From an uncultured Clostridia bacterium (GTDB taxonomy: Bacteria > Bacillota > Clostridia > Oscillospirales > Acutalibacteraceae), in the NCBI GenBank assembly GCA_947165115.1, contig CAMUZD010000068.1, forward strand, positions 1 to 7,642: a stretch of DNA of 7,642 bases, given 5' to 3'. Position numbers and translations under genes: made by a program. Positions 1 to 5,924 of this stretch are shown here, one piece after another. Below the pieces are notes generated by a model that was given only the letters and a program-made list of their open reading frames with translations, was not told where the DNA came from and did not search any database. Positions within the stretch are counted from its first letter, which is position 1; each line of letters opens with the position of its first letter.

Positions 1-316
1 CCATGATTTTGCCGGGCGAGGTGGTGCAGTTGACGAGCTCAATCTGCTTGATTGCGGCCGCGTCTACATCGGGATCGTTGTAGCCGAGAACATTCGGGCC
101 GTAAGCGCACATATAATCGATATATCTGTTGCCGTCGACATCCCAGAAATAGGAGCCCTTTGCCTTCTCTGAGAATTTGGGCCAGCGGCTGACGGGAATG
201 AACTGACCTTCTGCGGGGCCGAGATGACCGTAAACGCCGGAGGGAATTACCTTGACGGCTCTTGCATACATCTCGTCTGATTTTGTAACATCATAAAGCG
301 GAAATGTTTTACTCAT
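1..316 (-). CDS. Class III (PLP-dependent) aminotransferase, GSA-aminomutase-like, N-terminal part only
   Basis: This gene runs off the left edge; only the first 105 codons are present. The translation begins MSKTFPLYDVTKSDEMYARA and continues with IPSGVYGH, then GSYFWDVDGNRYIDYMCAYG and PNVLGYNDPDV. The series IPGGV-like, then W/L-DVDGN-YIDY, then a G-P-VLG-N/H-P motif, is the N-terminal signature of class III aminotransferases. It is closest to the glutamate-1-semialdehyde 2,1-aminomutase (HemL) branch. Such enzymes use pyridoxal phosphate to move or transfer an amino group in the cytoplasm. The catalytic lysine and PLP-binding residues lie outside the window, so substrate and true HemL activity cannot be judged; many HemL-like proteins are not tetrapyrrole enzymes. 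The start at 316 is supported by AGGAGG at 325-330, eight bases upstream. It is the second gene of an operon, 13 bases after the SCP2-like gene. Confidence 0.85.
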   Translation of the reverse strand, partial: MSKTFPLYDVTKSDEMYARAVKVIPSGVYGHLGPAEGQFIPVSRWPKFSEKAKGSYFWDVDGNRYIDYMCAYGPNVLGYNDPDVDAAAIKQIELVNCTTSPGKIM

Positions 317-324
317 TTTCAATT

Positions 325-330
325 CCTCCT
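325..330 (-). promoter_or_regulatory. Ribosome binding site overlapping the upstream stop codon
   Basis: The minus-strand AGGAGG shares its first base with the last base of the TAA stop (330-332) of the SCP2-like gene and sits 8 bases before the ATG of the aminotransferase. This tight packing fixes the aminotransferase start and suggests the two genes are translated from one mRNA, possibly with translational coupling. Confidence 0.8.
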
Positions 331-1088
331 TAACCAAGATAGAGCGCGACACGGTCGAGTATGCGGTTCACATTATCGAGCATGCCGTTGAGGCCGTGCA
401 TTTCAACCTTGCCCGTGCCTATGCAGACAATGGCGTTGACTTTTCCGTTGAAGAGGTCATTGGCTGTTTCGTAGGAATCGAATACCATTGAGCAGCGGTA
501 TTTTTCGGGTCTCTTCTTGAGGCAGAGCAGGCGGTGGTTCTTCGCGATGATTTCAACTGCGGGGCCGTTCTTGATTTCAATCATGATGCTGCCATCGGGA
601 ATATGATCGGCGGAGAATTTGCCTATCTCGTCGTTATTGCCGACCTGCGCGATTGCCACGCCGACAACATAGAGGGTGAGCTCGGTGTTGATTCTGTAGA
701 AATCGGGATCCTTCATATCCTCTTCCGAAGGTCTCATATACTTATTGAGAAGATCGGTGAGCTTCGTGAAATCCTTAAGAAGGAATCCGATGTGGGTGAA
801 TCCTTTGGTTGGGATTGGTGTTACGGTGCCGTCAATCAGGCCGTTGAATTTCTCGCATGAGCTGAACGGCAGCTTGACGTCGCAGTTCCTGCAGCCCTGT
901 TCCATTCTGCACTTGCCCTGATAGAAGGTGAGGGTTGCGCTCGGGCCGCCCTTTACCTCAAAACCGATTGAAATCGGCTTTTTGTTGGTGAGGATTTCAC
1001 CGGCCTCGGGAGCAAGTTCGCAGAGGTTTTCGAGAGCGCCCAGAACAGCGTAAAGGTTGATATACGCAAGGGTCTTCTGATCATTCAT
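330..1088 (-). CDS. SCP2-like lipid-binding-type protein with two tandem modules
   Basis: This is a 252-residue soluble protein without signal peptide or membrane segment. Residues about 165-250 resemble an SCP2 (sterol carrier protein 2) domain: a strand-rich first half with SIMIEIKNGPAVEI, then FDSYETANDLFNGKVNAI, then IGTGKVEMHGL and an amphipathic C-terminal helix. Residues about 38-118 show the same plan (IGFEVKGGPSATLTF, then FSSCEKFNGLIDGTV, then the helix FTKLTDLLNKYM), so the protein looks like an internal duplication. Known SCP2 domains hold hydrophobic ligands such as acyl chains in a cavity; the ligand here is unknown. The first module is cysteine-rich (C60, C66, C69, C78) and the second has C189, C199 and C222. 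The start at 1088 has AGGAGG at 1097-1102, eight bases upstream. It is the first gene of an operon with a class III aminotransferase, which may point to processing of a hydrophobic amino or keto compound, but that is inference. The SCP2 assignment comes from pattern reading only. Confidence 0.7.
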   Translation of the reverse strand: MNDQKTLAYINLYAVLGALENLCELAPEAGEILTNKKPISIGFEVKGGPSATLTFYQGKCRMEQGCRNCDVKLPFSSCEKFNGLIDGTVTPIPTKGFTHIGFLLKDFTKLTDLLNKYMRPSEEDMKDPDFYRINTELTLYVVGVAIAQVGNNDEIGKFSADHIPDGSIMIEIKNGPAVEIIAKNHRLLCLKKRPEKYRCSMVFDSYETANDLFNGKVNAIVCIGTGKVEMHGLNGMLDNVNRILDRVALYLG

Positions 1089-1106
1089 TTTGAATTCCTC
1101 CTGTTA

Positions 1107-1125
1107 CATCATATATAATATGATG
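1107..1125. repeat. Perfect 8-bp inverted repeat in the leader of the SCP2-like/aminotransferase operon
   Basis: The sequence CATCATATATAATATGATG consists of 8-base arms (1107-1114 and 1118-1125) around a 3-base centre (ATA). It lies between the predicted promoter (1143-1171) and the ribosome binding site (1097-1102), beginning roughly 10 bases past the expected transcription start. That is a common place for a repressor operator. It could also fold as a weak, AT-rich mRNA hairpin close to the ribosome binding site. No run of U follows it, so it is not a normal terminator. Confidence 0.55.
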
Positions 1126-1142
1126 CCCAATATAATAAATTT

Positions 1143-1171
1143 ATTTTAACAGATAGATTATGCACTGTCAA
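1143..1171 (-). promoter_or_regulatory. Sigma-A-type promoter of the SCP2-like/aminotransferase operon
   Basis: On the minus strand a perfect -35 box TTGACA (1166-1171) is followed by a 17-base spacer and a -10 box TAAAAT (1143-1148, five of six consensus bases). Transcription would start near 1136, giving a leader of about 48 bases that contains the inverted repeat and the ribosome binding site. No other promoter near the SCP2-like gene is as good. Confidence 0.8.
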
Positions 1172-1223
1172 CAAAATATTTGATATCCGTGCAATTTTTC
1201 TATAAACTTTTGACAATAATTCC

Positions 1224-1256
1224 AAAAAGAAAAGATGCCCGTGAAGAGCATCTTTT
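1224..1256 (-). terminator. Rho-independent terminator downstream of mtnN
   Basis: The arms 1230-1238 and 1248-1256 (AAAAGATGC and GCATCTTTT on the plus strand) pair perfectly around a 9-base loop. On the minus strand the hairpin is followed by CTTTTT, the expected U tract, and it begins about 20 bases after the mtnN stop codon. The A/T ends of the stem make it partly symmetric, with TTTTT also on the plus-strand side, so it might work in both directions. It separates mtnN from the promoter of the next operon. The rest of the gap between 1089 and 1276 is AT-rich, with no further gene seen. Confidence 0.75.
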
Positions 1257-1276
1257 TGTGTAGAAAATTTATCGCT

Positions 1277-1969
1277 TTATTTGTATATGTTGACGAAGTT
1301 TTCGATGATTTTCGCTGCGTTTTCCGCGGCGAGCGGCAGGAACTGAGAGTAATCGATATGGCCGCTGCCGTCGGCTCTGTCACTTATTGCCCTGACAACT
1401 CCGAAAGGCATCGAGTTGGAATAACAGACTTGAGCAATGGAAGCACCCTCCATTTCACAGGCGGAGGCCCCGAAGGTTCTGATGATGAAATCCTTCCTGC
1501 CCGCGTCGGCGATGAACTGGTCGCCCGAGGCGATTTTTCCGCGTTTGACTTTGAAATCCCCCGCCGTTTCCGCCGCCGATTCAAGGGCGGAATCCACCTT
1601 CTCATCAGTCGGGATATATACTGTATTCAGGCCCGAAATCAGGCCGGGCGCGTCGCCTATCGCAGTGGTGTCCATGTCATGCTGCACAAGGGATTCGGCG
1701 ATTACGACATCGCAGACGTCGATGTCATCAGCGAGCCCTCCGGCAACGCCGGTATTGATGATGCACTCGGGCTCGTATTCGAGTATCATGGCCTCGGTGC
1801 AGATGGCCGCGGCGACCTTGCCGATTCCGCAAACGGCGGTGACGATTTCCCTGCCGTGAAGAGTGCCCGAGACGAATCTTATTCCCGAGACGGTTTTTTC
1901 CGATTTATTTTCGAGAAGAGCCTCGGTCTTCTCGATTTCTATTTTCATTGCTCCGATTATACCGATCAT
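1277..1969 (-). CDS. mtnN: 5'-methylthioadenosine/S-adenosylhomocysteine nucleosidase
   Basis: This cytoplasmic enzyme (230 residues, the usual length for the family) hydrolyses 5'-methylthioadenosine and S-adenosylhomocysteine to adenine plus methylthioribose or S-ribosylhomocysteine. It removes inhibitory by-products of S-adenosylmethionine use and feeds methionine and adenine salvage; S-ribosylhomocysteine can also supply LuxS. The family motifs appear in order: IGIIGAM (3-8), CGIGKVAAA (47-55), NTGVAGG (72-78), VQHDMD (95-100), ASGDQFI (147-153), CEMEGASIAQVC (171-182) and RAISDRAD (193-200). The expected catalytic residues are present: E11 (matching Glu12 of the E. coli enzyme), E174 in MEGA and D197 in SD. 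The ATG at 1969 has AGGAGG at 1979-1984, nine bases upstream. The gene has its own promoter and terminator, so it appears monocistronic; rmuC is divergent. No truncation or missing key residue was seen. Confidence 0.96.
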   Translation of the reverse strand: MIGIIGAMKIEIEKTEALLENKSEKTVSGIRFVSGTLHGREIVTAVCGIGKVAAAICTEAMILEYEPECIINTGVAGGLADDIDVCDVVIAESLVQHDMDTTAIGDAPGLISGLNTVYIPTDEKVDSALESAAETAGDFKVKRGKIASGDQFIADAGRKDFIIRTFGASACEMEGASIAQVCYSNSMPFGVVRAISDRADGSGHIDYSQFLPLAAENAAKIIENFVNIYK

Positions 1970-1993
1970 AACGAATATCCTCCTGTCGTTTCA

Positions 1994-2022
1994 ATTATAC
2001 ACACAATCGCAAAAAATGCAAA
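1994..2022 (-). promoter_or_regulatory. Promoter of mtnN
   Basis: On the minus strand a perfect -10 box TATAAT (1994-1999) lies 17 bases from a weaker -35 box TTTGCA (2017-2022, four of six consensus bases). Transcription would start near 1987, just before the ribosome binding site at 1979-1984. The leader is therefore very short and leaves no room for a riboswitch. Confidence 0.65.
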
Positions 2023-2061
2023 TGCTTTTGAGCCCCCTTTCCCGAATTGCACAAAAAGTTA

Positions 2062-2090
2062 TTGATTATTTGAATTCAATATGTTAATAT
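2062..2090 (+). promoter_or_regulatory. Candidate promoter of rmuC and possibly the downstream genes
   Basis: TTGATT (2062-2067), a 17-base spacer and TAATAT (2085-2090) form a plausible sigma-A promoter, with TG at 2082-2083 in the extended -10 position. The region is so AT-rich that TATAAT also occurs at 2091-2096 and 2100-2105, but neither has a convincing -35 box. The exact choice is therefore uncertain. It diverges from the mtnN promoter across a gap of about 140 bases. Confidence 0.45.
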
Positions 2091-2110
2091 TATAATAATT
2101 ATAATGTAAT

Positions 2111-3427
2111 ATGGGGGTGTATGCTCTGGATAACATTGTTTTTATAATTCTGTCATCCGTATCGATAATCCTGACGGTTATCCTGCTCGTGATTGTGCTG
2201 CTTTCCAGGAAGAATACGGGCACGGATTCTGCGAGAATTGAGGATATCGAGGATAAGGTAAACGATTTCTCTGCGAGGATAGATACCGAATTCGAGCGCT
2301 CGCGCAGGGAATTCACCGCGGGGCAGAATTCAGTGAGGACCGAACTCGGCTCAAAACTCGAAAAACAGAATACCGAAAATACAGAGAGAATAACTAAGCT
2401 CGAGGGCGAAATCAAGAATACGCTCAACGAAATCAAGCTTGAAAACCGCGAGCAGTCGGCAAAGCAGGGGCAGATACTCTCAGACTCGGTCGAAAAAATG
2501 CGCGAGAGCAACGAGAAAAAACTCGAGCAGATGAGAATGACTGTTGACGAGAAACTGACAGCCACCCTCTCGACCAGGCTCGATTCATCCTTCAAGACCG
2601 TCTCCGAGCGGCTTGAGAGCGTCAACAAATCGCTCGGCGAAATGAAGGAGCTCTCCACGGGCGTCACCGCAAACGTCACGGCGCTCAACAGAGTGCTTAC
2701 CAACGTCAAGGCGAGGGGCACCTGGGCCGAGGTTCAGCTCGGCGGCATCCTTGACCAGACGATTCCCGGAATGTATGAGACTAATTTCGTCTGCGTTCCC
2801 GGCACTCAGGACAGAGTCGAATTCGCCGTCAAACTTCCGTCAAACGACGGCAGGGTAACCTATCTGCCGATTGACTCCAAGTTCCCGATGGAGGACTATA
2901 TAAAAGTCTGCGATGCGGCGGACGCCGCGGATGCCGACGGCCTCAAACTCGCGCGCAAGGCGCTTGAAACAAGAGTGCTGGGCGAGGCGAAGGATATTTC
3001 AAAATATATCAACGAGCCGCTGACCACTCCCTATGCGATAATGTATCTCGCGACCGAGGGTTTATACGCCGAAATAGCGTCGTCGAGAAGCGGCATAGCC
3101 GAGAGAGTGCGCGCGGATTACAATATCATGATAGCCGGTCCGTCAACGATCACCGCGCTTCTCAGCTCGCTCTCCTACGGTTACAGGGCGGTTGCGATTA
3201 ACGAGAAGGCAAACGAGGTCCGTCAGCTTCTCGCCGCAGCCAAACAGCAGTATGAGAAGTTCGGCGATGTGCTCCAGAAGGCGCGCAAGAAAATTGACGA
3301 GGCGGGCAGCGCCCTCGACGAGGCAGATAAGCGCAACAACATCATCCGCAAAAAGCTCGGCAAGGTTGAATCCATTGACGACGGCGAAGCCGGCGACCTG
3401 CTCGGCCTGACCGACGGCAATGACTGA
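2111..3427 (+). CDS. rmuC: RmuC family protein (DNA recombination/nuclease-like)
   Basis: RmuC proteins carry a nuclease-like domain on a membrane-anchored coiled coil. In E. coli rmuC affects recombination at short inverted repeats; its biochemical role is poorly known. Here residues 8-32 form a hydrophobic N-terminal membrane segment, and about 40-180 are a charged, heptad-like coiled coil rich in E, K, R, S and Q. Residues about 185-415 are the RmuC domain, with the marker segments NVKARGTWAEVQLGGILDQ (198-216), RVEFAVKLP (235-243), YLPIDSKFPMEDY (251-263), YAIMYLATEGLYAE (308-321) and GPSTITALLSSLSYGYRA (343-360). The length of 438 residues is normal. ATG 2111 has no upstream Shine-Dalgarno sequence; GGGGGTG (2113-2117) lies inside the called frame, so the true start may be slightly downstream, for example CTG at 2126. 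The GH3 gene follows 43 bases after the stop with no terminator between. The last dozen residues are acidic and probably disordered. Confidence 0.93.
   Translation: MGVYALDNIVFIILSSVSIILTVILLVIVLLSRKNTGTDSARIEDIEDKVNDFSARIDTEFERSRREFTAGQNSVRTELGSKLEKQNTENTERITKLEGEIKNTLNEIKLENREQSAKQGQILSDSVEKMRESNEKKLEQMRMTVDEKLTATLSTRLDSSFKTVSERLESVNKSLGEMKELSTGVTANVTALNRVLTNVKARGTWAEVQLGGILDQTIPGMYETNFVCVPGTQDRVEFAVKLPSNDGRVTYLPIDSKFPMEDYIKVCDAADAADADGLKLARKALETRVLGEAKDISKYINEPLTTPYAIMYLATEGLYAEIASSRSGIAERVRADYNIMIAGPSTITALLSSLSYGYRAVAINEKANEVRQLLAAAKQQYEKFGDVLQKARKKIDEAGSALDEADKRNNIIRKKLGKVESIDDGEAGDLLGLTDGND
2113..2117 (+). promoter_or_regulatory. Shine-Dalgarno-like GGGGG inside the 5' end of rmuC
   Basis: No purine-rich ribosome binding site precedes ATG 2111; the bases before it are almost all A and T. 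The only G-rich stretch, GGGGGTG, begins two bases into the called gene. It would suit initiation about 8 bases downstream, at CTG 2126, which is in frame and would remove five residues before the membrane segment. The ATG at 2121 is out of frame and reaches a stop after eight codons (2121-2147). Confidence 0.35.
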
Positions 3428-3457
3428 AAATGTAAATAATAAACAATTCATTATATC

Positions 3458-3463
3458 AGGAGG
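3458..3463 (+). promoter_or_regulatory. Ribosome binding site that fixes the start of the GH3 gene
   Basis: A perfect AGGAGG sits 7 bases before ATG 3471. An earlier in-frame ATG at 3420 overlaps the end of rmuC, lacks a comparable site, and would add 17 residues unlike any GH3 N terminus. The start at 3471 is therefore preferred. Confidence 0.85.
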
Positions 3464-3470
3464 AAAGACA

Positions 3471-5888
3471 ATGAAAGACCCCAATGCAATTTTAGCCGAA
3501 ATGACACTTGAAGAGAAGGCCGCTCTCTGCGACGGCAGCGACTTCTGGCATCTCAAAGGCATGGAGAAATACGATATCCCCGTAATCATGGTCTGCGACG
3601 GCCCTCACGGCCTGAGAAAAAAGGACTATGAAAAGAAGGGCAGCAGCCTCTCGGCTTCCGTTCCCTCGATTTCGTTCCCGACTGCGGCGACCACCGCGGC
3701 TTCCTGGGATCCCGAGCTCGTCTATGAGATGGGTCAGGCTCTCGGCAAGAAATGCCTCAAGGAGCAGGTCGGCGTGCTTCTCGGCCCCGGCGTGAATATG
3801 AAGAGATCCCCTCTCTGCGGCAGAAACTTCGAGTATTTCGCAGAGGATCCCGAGCTCGCGGGCGAAATGGCGGCGGGCTTCATAAACGGCGTTCAGTCAA
3901 TGGGCGTGGGCACCTCGCTCAAGCATTTCGCAGTAAACAGCCAGGAGACCAGAAGAATGGTTGTCGATTCGGTGGTTGACGAGAGAGCACTTCGCGAAAT
4001 CTATCTCAGAGCATTTGAAATTGCGACAAAAAAGGCCGCCCCCTGGACGGTTATGAATTCATATAATAAGATAAACGGCTTCCACGGCTCCGAGAATTAT
4101 CATACCCAGACCGAAATTCTGCGCAACGAGTGGGGCTGGAACGGCGTTGTAGTCAGCGACTGGGGCGCCGTCAACAACAGAGTTGACGGCATGAAGGCGG
4201 GCAACGATATTGAGATGCCTTCGTCATTCGGCTCGGGCACCGCGAAAATTATCGCGGCTGTCAAAAACGGCGAGCTCGACGAGACCGTCGTTGACGCGAG
4301 AGCTCTCAATGTCCTTATGCTTATGAAGAAATGCGTTGACGGCGCAAAAGAGAATTATGAATACAATGACGCGGACGATCAGCCGCTCGCGAGAAGAATC
4401 GCCGCGGGCTGCATGGTGCTTATGAAGAACGACGGCATCCTTCCGCTCGATACATCAAAGAAAATCGCCGTTATCGGCGCGCTCGCGAAAACCCCGAGAT
4501 ATCAGGGCGCTGGCTCATCCCATATCGTTCCGACCCAGCTTGACAACGCTTTTGACGAGCTCGCGAAGCTCGGCGTCAATGCTGAATACGCTCAGGGCTA
4601 TGAGCTGACCGCAAAGAAGGCGAAGAATAATGACAAGCTTATCGCCGAAGCCGCGGCCCTCGCCGGCAAGGTTGACACAGCCGTAGTTTTCATCGGTCTG
4701 ACCGACGAATATGAGGCCGAGGGCTATGACAGAACCCACATGAAGCTCCCCGACGCCCACGATAAACTCGTTGAAGAAGTCGTGAAGGCAAATCCGAATA
4801 CCGTAGTCGTGCTCGCAGGCGGCTCGCCGGTTGAAATGCCGTGGAACGACAGCGTCAAGGCCGTTCTCAACAGCTATCTCGGCGGTCAGGCGGGCGGCGG
4901 CGCCGTTGCCGATATCCTCACCGGCAAGGTCAACCCCTCGGGCAAGCTTCCCGAAACATATCCGCTCGTTTACGCTGATACTCCCGCCGTCAACAATTTC
5001 CCGGGCAATCCCGCGACCGTTGAACACAGGGAGAGCATCTATATCGGCTACAGATACTATGAGAAGGCCGGTCAGGCGGTCCGCTACCCCTTCGGCCACG
5101 GCCTTTCATATACCACCTTCAAATATTCCGACATAAAGCTCGACAAGAGCGAGGCGGATGAAAACGATGAAATCACCGTTACCTTCAAGGTAAAGAACAC
5201 CGGCACCGTCGCGGGCGCCGAAATCGCCCAGCTCTATGTCGCGGACAAAGAGAGCACCATCTTCCGCCCGGTCAAGGAGCTCAAGGGCTTCAAGAAGGTC
5301 TTCCTTGAGGCAGGCGAAGAGAAAGAAATCTCAATCTCTCTCGGCAGAAGAGCTTTCGCATTCTGGAATGTAAACGCAAACGACTGGACCGTTGAGAGCG
5401 GCGCTTTCGAAATCCTCGTCGGCGCATCGAGCGCGGATATCCGCCTCACCGCCGAAGTCAATATCAAAGCCTCTCAGACCGAAATTCCCGATTATTCCAA
5501 GACCGCTCCCGTATATTACACCGGCAAGGTTCAGGATGTTCCCGATAATCAGTATGTTGCGGTTCTCGGCAGGAATCTTCCCGCCAAGGACAGAGACCCC
5601 AATAAGCCGATTTCAATCGAGGATAACTTCGAATACTGCCGCAACACCAAGCACGGCGCGAAGATGTATAAACTGCTCGACAAGCTCGTTCCCGAGGGAA
5701 TGGCGAAGGGCATCGCCCTGCAGACTCCGTTCAGGGATTTCATCTCGATGAGCGGCGGCGTCTTCAATGAAACGATGGCCGAGGGCCTTGTCACCTATCT
5801 CAGCGACGGCAAGGGCGGCATGAGAAAGATATTCAGCCAGATTCCCAAGGCAATCAAGGGCATAGGCCCCCTTATGAAGAGCATCTGA
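3471..5888 (+). CDS. Glycoside hydrolase family 3 beta-glucosidase-type enzyme, cytoplasmic
   Basis: This 805-residue enzyme should release sugars from the non-reducing end of beta-linked oligosaccharides or glycosides by a retaining mechanism. The N-terminal GH3 barrel spans about 10-290, with DGPHGLR (43-49), GRNFEYFAEDP (117-127), KHFAVN (151-156) and the nucleophile motif VVSDWGAV (227-234, D230). The second alpha/beta domain spans about 310-500 and holds EAEGYDR (415-421), whose E417 is the probable acid/base, plus GSPVEMPW (451-458). A fibronectin-III-like domain follows (about 555-655), starting after the RYPFGHGLSYT motif. The last 135 residues or so (about 670-805) form an extra region of unknown role. 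There is no signal peptide, so it probably acts on imported oligosaccharides. Glucose, xylose or another specificity cannot be separated by eye. It lies 43 bases after rmuC and 36 bases before a secreted phosphoesterase; no transporter or regulator is in view. Confidence 0.94.
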   Translation: MKDPNAILAEMTLEEKAALCDGSDFWHLKGMEKYDIPVIMVCDGPHGLRKKDYEKKGSSLSASVPSISFPTAATTAASWDPELVYEMGQALGKKCLKEQVGVLLGPGVNMKRSPLCGRNFEYFAEDPELAGEMAAGFINGVQSMGVGTSLKHFAVNSQETRRMVVDSVVDERALREIYLRAFEIATKKAAPWTVMNSYNKINGFHGSENYHTQTEILRNEWGWNGVVVSDWGAVNNRVDGMKAGNDIEMPSSFGSGTAKIIAAVKNGELDETVVDARALNVLMLMKKCVDGAKENYEYNDADDQPLARRIAAGCMVLMKNDGILPLDTSKKIAVIGALAKTPRYQGAGSSHIVPTQLDNAFDELAKLGVNAEYAQGYELTAKKAKNNDKLIAEAAALAGKVDTAVVFIGLTDEYEAEGYDRTHMKLPDAHDKLVEEVVKANPNTVVVLAGGSPVEMPWNDSVKAVLNSYLGGQAGGGAVADILTGKVNPSGKLPETYPLVYADTPAVNNFPGNPATVEHRESIYIGYRYYEKAGQAVRYPFGHGLSYTTFKYSDIKLDKSEADENDEITVTFKVKNTGTVAGAEIAQLYVADKESTIFRPVKELKGFKKVFLEAGEEKEISISLGRRAFAFWNVNANDWTVESGAFEILVGASSADIRLTAEVNIKASQTEIPDYSKTAPVYYTGKVQDVPDNQYVAVLGRNLPAKDRDPNKPISIEDNFEYCRNTKHGAKMYKLLDKLVPEGMAKGIALQTPFRDFISMSGGVFNETMAEGLVTYLSDGKGGMRKIFSQIPKAIKGIGPLMKSI

Positions 5889-5924
5889 TTTTTTAAGGTA
5901 ATTTTAAACTTTAACGGGGAAAAT

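Noticed and set aside
534..860. Open frame of 108 codons on the plus strand opposite the SCP2-like gene
   Set aside because: It is antisense to a gene with a perfect ribosome binding site and strong promoter, and its translation resembles nothing known.
1210..1240. TTGACA at 1210-1215 as a plus-strand promoter
   Set aside because: No -10 box lies at suitable spacing; the region 17 bases on is the terminator stem, and no plus-strand gene follows.
1235..2065. Open frame of 276 codons on the plus strand across the mtnN region
   Set aside because: It is antisense to mtnN, which has all family motifs, catalytic residues, promoter and terminator. It starts inside the terminator hairpin and its translation resembles no known protein.
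2059..2721. Open frame of 220 codons on the minus strand opposite the first half of rmuC
   Set aside because: The serine- and phenylalanine-rich translation is what is expected opposite a Glu/Lys-rich coiled coil. Codon bias and motifs support rmuC on the plus strand.
3420..3470. N-terminal extension of the GH3 gene from ATG 3420
   Set aside because: It overlaps the end of rmuC, has no good ribosome binding site, and encodes the true AGGAGG site of ATG 3471.
4515..5099. Open frame of 194 codons on the minus strand inside the GH3 gene
   Set aside because: It is a shadow of the GH3 second domain, with no recognisable product.
5876..5899. Possible terminator after the GH3 gene because of the TTTTTT run near the stop codon
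   Set aside because: No stable stem precedes the T run; the bases before it are coding sequence without a matching arm.
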